NCBI RefSeq assembly: GCF_001428335.1
Contig: NZ_LMSG01000019.1
Location: 394,757 to 458,756, forward strand
DNA from: Arthrobacter sp. Soil762
Lineage (GTDB): Bacteria; Actinomycetota; Actinomycetes; Actinomycetales; Micrococcaceae
Direction: 5' to 3'
Length of the DNA: 64,000 nucleotides
The position numbers and the translations under genes are program-made. Each line of letters begins with the position of its first letter. The stretch's first letter is position 1. This document shows, in pieces, positions 18,529 through 26,115 of this stretch. The notes below the pieces were generated by a model that made no database searches, was not told the DNA's origin, and worked only from the letters and a program-made list of their open reading frames with translations.

Positions 18529-19779
18529 TCAGGCTGCGGCGGCCGCAGCGCCGCCGATCCGTCGGAGCCAAAGTTCGACGCCGTCGTCGGACCCGGTGGC
18601 TGACTGCCCGTTAAGCACCGTCCAGGCCAGCACGCGCATCGCCTCCAGGCGCTGCAGGTAGCTGGACGTGTAGAGGGAAGCGCCCGCCCTTTCGGCCAGT
18701 CGGGCAAGCTCCGCCGGGGCAACAGCCCGCGGGTCCGCGAGCGACGCGAGCGACGCGCCGCCGAACGCGCGCAGCGGCATGCGGGTGCACACGTCCGCCA
18801 AGGCCGGCAGCTGGGCCAGGCTCGCCCGGCAGATGGCCTGGACGTCCCGCGATGCCTTCTCCACTGGGTGGCGGAGCATCCATGTCCGCGCGATGCCGTC
18901 CCACGGCCCGGGCCCGAACCAGGACCGGCACAAGCCCACATTGAACAGCACGCGCACCCAGCCAAACGGATGCGGATCGCCCGGCGGCATCCGGAAGACC
19001 TTGCTGGTGGGACCATCCACCACCGTGGCCAGGGCTGGCAGGGGTGCGTAGCCTAGGAGCGCAAAGGCGTATACGTCGGCGGCCACTTCACTGGCCCAGG
19101 AGCGCCAGCTTTCGGCGGCCAGGACGGAGACCGGAGCCATCCGGTTGTACAGTGCTGACCCAAGTTCTGCCGTCCAGCCCGTCATGTGCGCCACCTGGTG
19201 GCCTGTCTCGTGAATTAAGGAGGTGGGGCGCCACAGATTGTGCCGGGTGATCTTGATAGCTGCCACCGGTGAGAGGGATGCGTCCCAGAGCCGTGCGCCG
19301 GAGCGGAGGATGGACGCGCCGATCCCTTTGTCCAAGTAGGTCAGGACCGGCGGAGTGCTCATGCCCAGGGGCCGCAGAACCCGGTCCATGCTGTCCACGG
19401 CTAAGGCATCCAGCCCCCGGAGCACGGCGCCCAGGCGCGGGCTTGTCCGGGTATTTACTGCGTCACCGTAGAAATCCAGGACGGTCTCCACCTGTTCGTA
19501 CCGGCGCCTCAGCCGAAGCATGCCGGTGCGGATTGCTGCCAGCTCCGCGGGCGCCGTGGCCGTGGTGAGCCTCGCGGCAAGGACACCAGCCTCGGCGGCG
19601 ACGCCTGTGGCCAGCGTGCGGAGGCTGGTTCGGATGCTGAGCCCCATGTAGCTTTCCAGCGCCTGCCAGGAGGCCGACGAAGCGAGGACCTCCAGGTCCG
19701 CCAGTGCGGTACTGGCCCGGGACCAGTGCCGCACCTCGAGGGCCAGGGCGTCCTTTTCCGCGGCGAAGTCATTGGCCAA
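18529..19779 (-). CDS. HETGH zinc-metalloprotease-like cassette protein
   Basis: This 416-residue protein contains SLIHETGHQVAHMTGW with His190, Glu191 and His194, the HExxH zinc and catalytic motif. A downstream helix ASEVAADVYAFALLG, in which Glu231 could be the third ligand, gives a gluzincin-like arrangement. The N-terminal 140 residues are helical and Ala/Leu-rich and could be a targeting or pro-region; no signal peptide is present. I cannot place it in a named peptidase family. Its start overlaps the end of the 747-residue protein by 11 bases, indicating coupled translation. A role in processing a cassette partner or an external target is plausible but unproven. Confidence 0.78.
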   Translation of the reverse strand: MANDFAAEKDALALEVRHWSRASTALADLEVLASSASWQALESYMGLSIRTSLRTLATGVAAEAGVLAARLTTATAPAELAAIRTGMLRLRRRYEQVETVLDFYGDAVNTRTSPRLGAVLRGLDALAVDSMDRVLRPLGMSTPPVLTYLDKGIGASILRSGARLWDASLSPVAAIKITRHNLWRPTSLIHETGHQVAHMTGWTAELGSALYNRMAPVSVLAAESWRSWASEVAADVYAFALLGYAPLPALATVVDGPTSKVFRMPPGDPHPFGWVRVLFNVGLCRSWFGPGPWDGIARTWMLRHPVEKASRDVQAICRASLAQLPALADVCTRMPLRAFGGASLASLADPRAVAPAELARLAERAGASLYTSSYLQRLEAMRVLAWTVLNGQSATGSDDGVELWLRRIGGAAAAAA

Positions 19780-22012
19780 CGGACTTCCACCCCGCCTGCA
19801 CTGCCACCTCGGGCAGCTGGACTGTTGCGCCGAGCTTTTCCTTGGTGAGGTCCTGGAACGTGAGGGAGATGGTGATGCCGCTGGCCGGCTCCGCCACCGC
19901 CGCTGCCAGCTGGGCAGCCCGCTGGGTGAGGAACTTGGACAGTGCCGCGGCCAGGGCCTTGAGCAGGGCCTCTACCGGCGCTGCCGCTTCGGCGGCATCT
20001 TTTGCCAGCGCGTGCCGGACCATCCGGGCCGCCAGGATCTGCGGCAGCCGGGGTTCGTACAGCTGCCGCAGCGCCGCCAGCACCGAGGGAAGATCCCGCC
20101 GGGCCGTAGGTGACGGTGGCTGCAGGAGCGTCAGGAGCTGCTGGGCCTGGCGCTCGGAGAGCCGCAGCTGCACAAGCAGGCGCCGCTTGGACGGTTCCAG
20201 CACAACCCGAAGCCGCCGTGCCAGCCGCTTCGTCCGGTTGATCCGGCCGAGGGCAGCCGAGCGGATCCGGAAGTACCGGCGTCCCACCTCCGGCCTGGCG
20301 CGTCCCACGGCGGGGCCTGCAGCGGAGGCCTTGCCCAGTCCGGGTTCGCGCAGCAGCAGTCCGGCGATCTCCGGTGTGAGGAGCTGGAACTCGCTGCTGT
20401 CCGCGGCGAGGGCCTCATCCGTGGCCTCGTCCTGGGTCAGGTGGCCGAACTGGGTGCCGGGGATGGCCTCGAACAGGTCCACTTCCGCTTCCAGCGGCCA
20501 CCGCCGCACGCCCCGGTCCAGCAGGTGCCCCTCCAGGGTGCCGCCGTCCGACCAGCGGATGGCCCGCGCTGCCTGACGGGTGATGGGAATGGCGAAAACC
20601 CGGGTGTATTTGCGGAACCGGTAGCGGGGCTTGGCTGAGCGGGGCATCAGCACCCACACCCCGGATTCGCCGGCTGTTTCACGTTCCGGCAGGTCCTGGT
20701 GCAGGACCTTGTCCGGCAGGTACGCGGCGGCGGCTTCCACGAAGGCTTCCTGCACGGCCGCAGCCAGCTGGAGCTGGTCCTCGAACACGGCCTCAGGCAG
20801 TTCCAGGAGCCGCAGTGTGGCCCCCTCCACGGTGGATGCCACCGCCTCCGCCGCCCGCATCCGGTCCGACTCCGCCTCCGCCTCGAATCCGAAAACCTTC
20901 AGCCCCAGGTCTGCCACCGGAGTGGCCAGCATCCGGGCGGGACCTTCGCCGATCAGGCCCTTGGCCAGATTGGCGAGGATGTCCGCGACGAACTTCACTA
21001 CCCGCTGCCGGCCGATGATCGAGATACCAAGTTTGATCAGCGGTTGCACGGCCATCACTGCCGGCAGGAACTGCTCAACTTCCGCCGACGGCGTGCTGCC
21101 GTCCGGCATGGCTGCGAGCCGCTCCGTGAACTTGGCCCGCGCCGTGTCCAGGGCGGCCAGCGAATCCGTCGACTCGTATTCCCGCGGCTCAAAGAAACTC
21201 TCACCCAGCTCCTCCTCCGCCTCGGGAGCGTACAGCAGCGCGGCGACTTCGAGTTCGAAGACTTCGGCCAAGCCCTCGGCCGAGGCATGGTCCTTAGCTT
21301 CGGCCTCTGCTACACCGAGCTTCGCGGCGAGCTTGCGGGCCAGTGGCCGGACGCTGGCCGGGAGCCGGTTCATGGCGGCACTGATGACGCGTTTGAGCAG
21401 CGGACGCACCAGGCCTTTGAGCTTGTTCAGCAGCAGGTTTACCGGCAGGACCTTGCCCACCGCCGCGATACCCTTTTTGACGAGGCCGACGGCGCCGCTC
21501 ACCAGCTTCTTGCCGGCCCGGATGATGCCGCCGAGGAAGTCCTCATAGCCGGTCAATCCGTACTGGGCTTCGTTGCTGGCCGCGTCCAGGAGCTGCTCGA
21601 AGTCCTGCGCGGGCAAGCCGTAGATGTCCCGGCCCAGCAACCGCTCGGCGAACCCGTCAAGGGCGCGTTCGGCTTCCGTCGCCACTGGTTCGATCCAGTC
21701 CTCGAGCGAGGCCCTCGCATCGGCCTCGGCAGGGAGGGAGGACCAGTTCCGCTGGTCGGCAAGCTGGTGGGCGGCGGCATCGTTGATGAGCTGCTCCAGC
21801 GAATCAGCAAAGTCTTCGTCCTCCAGCTCCGCGAAAAACGCGGCACCCTCCTCCACCTCAGGCGCGAAAGCCTCGGCGATGAAACGGGCCGGGAAGGGGG
21901 AATTCAGGGTGGCCTCCGGCACGGCCTGGGGACTGGCCGGGTCAGCGGGAGGTTCGGCCAATGACAGGCCGGAGAAGAGCGCCTCGCTGGCGAAGCCGGA
22001 CTGGACGTCCAT
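19769..22012 (-). CDS. Large cassette protein with acidic head and cationic hydrophobic helices, unknown function
   Basis: I do not recognise this 747-residue protein. Residues 1-160 are strongly acidic. Residues about 165-240 form a run of amphipathic or hydrophobic Lys/Arg-containing helices, including GKKLVSGAVGLVKKGIAAVG and VRPLLKRVISAAMNRL, that could insert into or lie on a membrane. A second acidic Ala/Glu-rich part follows (250-300), then more hydrophobic helices (about 320-400). A basic compact domain near 460-640 has VWVLMPRSAKPRYRF and LVQLRLSERQAQQLL. No classical signal peptide is visible. It is the second gene of the cassette, 57 bases after the short first gene, and overlaps the metalloprotease start. 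Confidence 0.75.
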   Translation of the reverse strand: MDVQSGFASEALFSGLSLAEPPADPASPQAVPEATLNSPFPARFIAEAFAPEVEEGAAFFAELEDEDFADSLEQLINDAAAHQLADQRNWSSLPAEADARASLEDWIEPVATEAERALDGFAERLLGRDIYGLPAQDFEQLLDAASNEAQYGLTGYEDFLGGIIRAGKKLVSGAVGLVKKGIAAVGKVLPVNLLLNKLKGLVRPLLKRVISAAMNRLPASVRPLARKLAAKLGVAEAEAKDHASAEGLAEVFELEVAALLYAPEAEEELGESFFEPREYESTDSLAALDTARAKFTERLAAMPDGSTPSAEVEQFLPAVMAVQPLIKLGISIIGRQRVVKFVADILANLAKGLIGEGPARMLATPVADLGLKVFGFEAEAESDRMRAAEAVASTVEGATLRLLELPEAVFEDQLQLAAAVQEAFVEAAAAYLPDKVLHQDLPERETAGESGVWVLMPRSAKPRYRFRKYTRVFAIPITRQAARAIRWSDGGTLEGHLLDRGVRRWPLEAEVDLFEAIPGTQFGHLTQDEATDEALAADSSEFQLLTPEIAGLLLREPGLGKASAAGPAVGRARPEVGRRYFRIRSAALGRINRTKRLARRLRVVLEPSKRRLLVQLRLSERQAQQLLTLLQPPSPTARRDLPSVLAALRQLYEPRLPQILAARMVRHALAKDAAEAAAPVEALLKALAAALSKFLTQRAAQLAAAVAEPASGITISLTFQDLTKEKLGATVQLPEVAVQAGWKSVGQ

Positions 22013-22069
22013 GACAGCCTCCTTACAGGATGGGGATTCCAGAGTGGGGCGGCGTTGTATGTGCCAGCG

Positions 22070-22282
22070 TCAACCGTCTGTAGTAACTTCTGCTGTTGTG
22101 CCGGGACCGGGAGGTTCGGCATCGGAGGTCAGTGATTCCAAAAGGGCAACCAGGTTTGCCATACCGAAAACCACCCAGCTGCGTCGCGTCCCGTCTGTGG
22201 TCATCACCCTGATAATCAGCCCTTGTGGGTTACGCCAGGCCCGCAGTACGATCACGGAGTATTCGGCAGTCATGGCGGACAT
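22070..22282 (-). CDS. Short hypothetical protein, first gene of the cassette
   Basis: The supported core (MTAEYSVIVLRAWRNPQGL, then IIRVMTTDGTRRSWVVFG and a helix LVALLESL) is a single small domain of about 70 residues of unknown function. Starts at 22282 (preceded by GGGGCGG) or 22273 fit this core. An open frame continues to an ATG at 22390, which would overlap the divergent SARP gene and leave no promoter space, so I prefer the short form. A SARP gene runs divergently, and the 747-residue protein follows after 57 bases. Confidence 0.55.
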   Translation of the reverse strand: MSAMTAEYSVIVLRAWRNPQGLIIRVMTTDGTRRSWVVFGMANLVALLESLTSDAEPPGPGTTAEVTTDG

Positions 22283-22314
22283 GATCCGCCCCAAAGCCTT
22301 AGCGGGCATCAACA

Positions 22315-22345
22315 TTGCGTAGTGATGTTGATCATCGCCACGCAA
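22315..22345. promoter_or_regulatory. Inverted repeat in the divergent promoter, candidate operator
   Basis: Two 13-base arms (TTGCGTAGTGATG and CATCGCCACGCAA) pair at 11 of 13 positions around the loop TTGAT. The element lies 32 bases upstream of the first cassette gene and 43 bases upstream of the SARP gene. That is where a site controlling both would sit. SARPs usually bind direct repeats, so a second regulator is also possible. Confidence 0.55.
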
Positions 22346-22388
22346 ATACCGTGGCCGGTCTCCCATACTTTTCTGTGTCCGATTGAAC

Positions 22389-23225
22389 ATGGATCCTTCA
22401 ATGACGTCTGCACCCTCCCTCCCGGCACCCGTTGCCGATGTCCAGCCGAGACTGTATCTCCTGAACGGCTTTTCGCTTTTCCTGGCCGAAGACCGGATCC
22501 GGCTGCCGCTTCACGCCCAGCGGGTCCTCGCTTTCCTGGCGCTGGCCCGGCAGGACGGCGTGAAGTGTTCGCGGGACGCCCTGGTCAGCAGGCTCTGGGC
22601 TGACTCGTCCGTTGACCATGCGCACGGAAGCCTGCGTACCGCGCTGTGGCGAATTCGTTCCATCCGGCAGGACCTGGTGCCGGCGGGACGGAATGAACTG
22701 GCGTTGGGCCCGGAGGTTACCGTGGACCTGCAGCAATGCCGGGACCAGGCCGCCCGGCTCCTGTCTGATGGCGAAGAGCTGGCCGTCGGCGATATCAACA
22801 GCTCCCCGCTCACCGGAGATCTCCTGCCGTCCTGGGATGAAGACTGGCTGCTGGTGGAACGGGAGCGGTTCAGGCAACTGCAGCTCCATGCGCTGGAAGC
22901 GCTCGCCGTCCGGCTCCGGAAACTGGGCCGCTATCCGGAAGCCATCGACGCCGCACTCCGTGCCAAGGCCATTGAGCCCCTGCGCGAATCAGTGCACGCC
23001 GTCCTCATCGACGTCTGCCTGGACGAAGGTAACGTTGCCGCGGCACACGAATACCTTCGCCAGTACAGCACACTGCTGGACACCGAACTTGGACTGCGCC
23101 CCTCCCCGCAAATCCTGGACCGTTTTCGGGCTCCGCACCCCGGTCCACATGATGGCGGCCCGCATCCAGCGGGCCGCCATCATTTTGCCGGAACGGTACT
23201 CAGCCGGCCCGCGTCGGCAATGTGA
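22389..23225 (+). CDS. Small SARP-family transcriptional activator (winged helix + BTAD)
   Basis: The product (about 279 residues from the ATG at 22389; another ATG at 22401) has an OmpR-like winged helix (YLLNGFSLFLAEDRIRLPLH through SVDHAHGSLRTALWRIR). A BTAD helical domain (QLQLHALEALAVRLRKLGRYPEAID to LDTELGLRPSPQIL) follows. This is the core SARP layout without ATPase or TPR parts. It is divergent from the six-gene cassette and is the obvious candidate regulator. The last 30 residues are Pro/Gly/His-rich and are encoded across a strong hairpin at 23149-23183. The natural end may therefore be earlier, or a frameshift may have extended the frame. No strong ribosome site is seen. Confidence 0.82.
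   Translation: MDPSMTSAPSLPAPVADVQPRLYLLNGFSLFLAEDRIRLPLHAQRVLAFLALARQDGVKCSRDALVSRLWADSSVDHAHGSLRTALWRIRSIRQDLVPAGRNELALGPEVTVDLQQCRDQAARLLSDGEELAVGDINSSPLTGDLLPSWDEDWLLVERERFRQLQLHALEALAVRLRKLGRYPEAIDAALRAKAIEPLRESVHAVLIDVCLDEGNVAAAHEYLRQYSTLLDTELGLRPSPQILDRFRAPHPGPHDGGPHPAGRHHFAGTVLSRPASAM
23149..23183 (+). terminator. Perfect hairpin between convergent SARP and ugd genes
   Basis: A 15-bp perfect stem (ATGATGGCGGCCCGC with its complement) around a five-base loop runs into TTTT on the plus strand. It lies inside the 3' end of the SARP reading frame and 17 bases beyond the ugd stop, so it may serve both convergent genes. Confidence 0.75.
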
Positions 23226-24576
23226 TGGGAATTGCCCCCGCAGGCCTGCCAGGGCCGCGGACCACCCAGCCCTCCGCCTGCCAGGCAGCAGCATCAAGGA
23301 CGTTCCTGGCGTCCAGGATCACCCGCCGCCGCACCAAAGCGCCCGCAGCGGCAGGGCTCAGGCGCCGGTATTCGTCCCACTCAGTAAGGAGGAGCACCAG
23401 CTCGGCACCCTCCAAGGCCCGCGTCGCGGAGGCTTCGAACCGCAGCTGCGGATATCGCAGCCACGCGTGGTTGACGGCTTTCGGATCCGTCACCGTCACA
23501 TGCGCGCCGGCCGCTGCCAGCCGGGCCGCCACGTCCAGGGCGGGGGAGTCGCGGATGTCATCGGTCTCCGGTTTGAAGGAGGCTCCGAGGATGGTGATCG
23601 CGCGTCCGGAGAGCCCGCCGCCGCACAGTTCCCCGGCCAGGGACACCGTCCGGGTCCGCTGGCGGACGTTGATGGCATCCACCACACCCATCCAGTCGTT
23701 CACCGGGTCCACGCCCAGAGCCGCGGCCTGGCTGCGGAGGCTGCGGAGGTCCTTGGGCAGGCACCCGCCGCCGAAGCCCAGCCCGGCATGCATGTAGCGG
23801 TTCCCGATCCTCGGGTCCATGCCCATGGCCTCGCTGAGTTCGGCCACGTCCGCGCCGGACGCGTCGCACAGTTCGGAGATGGCGTTGATGAAGCTGACCT
23901 TGGTGGCCAGATACGCGTTGGCGGCCGACTTGATCAGCTCCGCCGTGGCGAAGTTGCACACCAGGCGCGGGATGCCGGCGTTCAGCAGCGGCTCATAAAC
24001 GGCATCCAGCGCAGCCGTCACCGCACGCGGCGCCCCGGTTTTGGTGTTGAAGGCCGCGGCGCGTCCGCCCGCCACACCGTAGACCAGCCGGTCCGGCACC
24101 AGCGAGTCCTTCACTGCAGTGCCCTGCCGCAGGAACTCGGGGTTCCAGCCCAGCTGCACGTCCGTCCGCCCCGCGAGGACGTTCTGGAGCATGTCCACCG
24201 TGCCCACGGGCACCGTTGATTTACCGACGACGACGGCGCCCCTCGCCAGGTGCGGGAGCAGTGCCTCGGTGGCGGAAACGAGGAAGGTGAGGTCGGCGCC
24301 GTCGGACGTCTTGGACTGCGGCGTCCCCACGCACAGGAAATGGACCTGGGCGCCGGCGGCAGCGGCGACGTCGGTGGAGAACGTGAGGCGGCCGGTGCTG
24401 CGTCCGTCGCGGAGCAGTTCGTCCAGGCCGGGTTCGAAGAAGGGGGCCTGGCCGCGGCCCAGCTGGTCCACTTTGGTGGCGTCCACGTCGATGCCCACCA
24501 CGGTGTGGCCCATGGACGCGAGCGTCGCGGCGTGCACGGCGCCGAGGTAGCCGCAGCCGATCACCGATATTTTCAC
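23200..24576 (-). CDS. ugd: UDP-glucose 6-dehydrogenase
   Basis: This 458-residue protein has the NAD-binding start MKISVIGCGYLGAVHAATL and the catalytic-cysteine motif GFGGGCLPKDL near residue 270. It also has the C-terminal UDP-sugar domain (ITILGASFKPETDDIRDSP), the full layout of UDP-glucose dehydrogenases. It oxidises UDP-glucose to UDP-glucuronate using two NAD+. The GTG start overlaps the stop of the upstream glycosyltransferase by four bases (GTGA), so the two enzymes are made together. This links UDP-glucuronate supply to a glycolipid mannosyltransferase. Its 3' end overlaps the convergent SARP frame by 26 bases. Confidence 0.93.
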   Translation of the reverse strand: MKISVIGCGYLGAVHAATLASMGHTVVGIDVDATKVDQLGRGQAPFFEPGLDELLRDGRSTGRLTFSTDVAAAAGAQVHFLCVGTPQSKTSDGADLTFLVSATEALLPHLARGAVVVGKSTVPVGTVDMLQNVLAGRTDVQLGWNPEFLRQGTAVKDSLVPDRLVYGVAGGRAAAFNTKTGAPRAVTAALDAVYEPLLNAGIPRLVCNFATAELIKSAANAYLATKVSFINAISELCDASGADVAELSEAMGMDPRIGNRYMHAGLGFGGGCLPKDLRSLRSQAAALGVDPVNDWMGVVDAINVRQRTRTVSLAGELCGGGLSGRAITILGASFKPETDDIRDSPALDVAARLAAAGAHVTVTDPKAVNHAWLRYPQLRFEASATRALEGAELVLLLTEWDEYRRLSPAAAGALVRRRVILDARNVLDAAAWQAEGWVVRGPGRPAGAIPITLPTRAG

Positions 24577-25778
24577 AGGGACGCTCCACTTTTGGTTTGG
24601 GCGGGCTCAACCACCGGGCGGCGGCTCTTGGTTTCGACGGTTTCAGCCAACGGTTCGCCGGCGATTACTGATTGGTACTGACGCACCAGTTCGGCGCTGA
24701 GCACCGGCCATGTCCGCGCCTGGACCGAGGCGTGCGCTGTCCTGGCGAACGCGCGGCGCTTGGCGTCGTCGCCCATGAGGTCCATCACCCGGGCCCGGAA
24801 ACCGGCCAGGTCGCCGGGCTGGTACAGCCAGCCTGTACGGGAGTTTTCCACCAGGTCCAGGGGTCCGCCGCGGCCCGTGGCCACCACCGGCACCCCCGAT
24901 GCCATGGCCTCCTGGATGGTCTGGCAGAACGTCTCGAACTCGCCGGGATGGACAAAAAGGTCGAAGGACGCCACCGCCTTCGCCAGCTCCTCACCGCCTA
25001 GGAACCCGGTGAACACGGCGTCCGGCAGGGCTTCCTGCAGGAAGGACTTTTGGGGTCCATCGCCCACAATCACCAGCTTGGTGTTCGGGACGTTGGCGAG
25101 CGCGGTGAGGTCCTCTACCTGTTTTTCGATGGCCAGCCGGCCGACGTAGCCGATGATGCGCTCACCGCCCGGGGCAACCGTTGTCCGCCACCCGGCGTCG
25201 CGCTTTTCCGGCGAAAACCGCGCGGTATCCACACCGCGCCGCCACATGCCCACCCGCGGAATCCCGCGGCCGCGCAACTGGTTCAGCGCGAAGGTGGACG
25301 GCACCAGGGTCCGGGTGGCGAGCAGGTGGATATTCTCCACCCGGCTCCACGCCCAGTTTTCCAGGAACGGCACACCATAGCGGGCGGCGTAGCTGGGAAC
25401 CTCGGTCTGGTAGATGGCTATGGTGGGGATCCCCAACTGATGCGCGGCCTGCACTGCCCGCCACCCGAGGATAAACGGCGATGCGAGGTGGACAACGTCG
25501 GGTGCGTAGTCGGCAAGGATTCGCTTGACCCGGTACACACCGCCCATCGCCACTCGCACGTTGGTGTATCCCGCCAGGGGAACCGCGGGAACCCGGTGCA
25601 CCGTCGCGCCGTGAACCACCTCGGCCGGTCCCACGAACTCGGCGACAGCATAGGTGGAAGGGGCGATGACCAGGACGTCGTGGCCCTGGTCCTCCAGGTG
25701 TTCAAGCACCCTCAGGATGGAGTGGGTCACTCCGTTCATCAGCGGCAGGAATGACTCGGCAACAATTGCGATCCTCAC
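24573..25778 (-). CDS. mgtA: GT4 mannosyltransferase, MgtA-like
   Basis: The 401-residue GT-B enzyme starts MRIAIVAESFLPLMNGVTHSI and has the GT4 nucleotide-sugar site with ExxxxxxxE in PGEFETFCQTIQEAMASGVP. Overall it resembles actinobacterial GDP-mannose-dependent alpha-mannosyltransferase MgtA. That enzyme adds mannose to glucuronosyl-diacylglycerol in corynebacteria and mycobacterial relatives. Coupling to ugd, which makes the glucuronate donor, supports this over other GT4 roles. No membrane helix; such enzymes work on the inner membrane face. GTG start with GGAGGG upstream. MgtA versus PimB-like specificity cannot be settled from sequence alone. Confidence 0.8.
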   Translation of the reverse strand: MRIAIVAESFLPLMNGVTHSILRVLEHLEDQGHDVLVIAPSTYAVAEFVGPAEVVHGATVHRVPAVPLAGYTNVRVAMGGVYRVKRILADYAPDVVHLASPFILGWRAVQAAHQLGIPTIAIYQTEVPSYAARYGVPFLENWAWSRVENIHLLATRTLVPSTFALNQLRGRGIPRVGMWRRGVDTARFSPEKRDAGWRTTVAPGGERIIGYVGRLAIEKQVEDLTALANVPNTKLVIVGDGPQKSFLQEALPDAVFTGFLGGEELAKAVASFDLFVHPGEFETFCQTIQEAMASGVPVVATGRGGPLDLVENSRTGWLYQPGDLAGFRARVMDLMGDDAKRRAFARTAHASVQARTWPVLSAELVRQYQSVIAGEPLAETVETKSRRPVVEPAQTKSGASL

Positions 25779-25866
25779 CCCTCCACGGTGGGCGCGGCGC
25801 CTGTCGGGGCGGGGTCACCCGGGTTGAGTCGAGGGAAAGGTTGGGTTAACAGATCAGCGCATGGGG

Positions 25867-26115
25867 TCAGCCGTCTTCACCGTGCCGCAGCACGTCCGGC
25901 AGTTCATCGACATAGACCGTTTGCGGCGGCTCGAAATAGATGACCAGCACTTCGTCACCGACTGCGAAGACGCTCGTCTTGTCGAAGGGGTGGGCATGGA
26001 ACGCGTTGGTGCCGCCCAGGTAGGGCAGCATGACCTCGCCGAGGGTTCCCGGCCCAATGCGCCCGGTCACGCGGCCGATCTTGCCGGTCAGGCTCCGGTC
26101 AACGTTTCTATGCAT
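25867..26115 (-). CDS. NfeD-like small beta-barrel protein paired with flotillin
   Basis: The 82-residue product (LTGKIGRVTGRIGPGTLGEV through VFAVGDEVLVIYFEPPQTVYV) has the alternating pattern of an OB-fold, as in the soluble domain of NfeD proteins. It overlaps the end of the flotillin gene by eight bases, and NfeD-type proteins typically accompany SPFH proteins. Unlike full NfeD it lacks membrane helices and protease parts. Recognition is by fold pattern and context. Confidence 0.65.
   Translation of the reverse strand: MHRNVDRSLTGKIGRVTGRIGPGTLGEVMLPYLGGTNAFHAHPFDKTSVFAVGDEVLVIYFEPPQTVYVDELPDVLRHGEDG

Noticed and set aside
22612-24219. 535-codon plus-strand frame across the SARP and ugd genes
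   Set aside because: It runs out of frame through the SARP and antisense through ugd, both of which are well supported.
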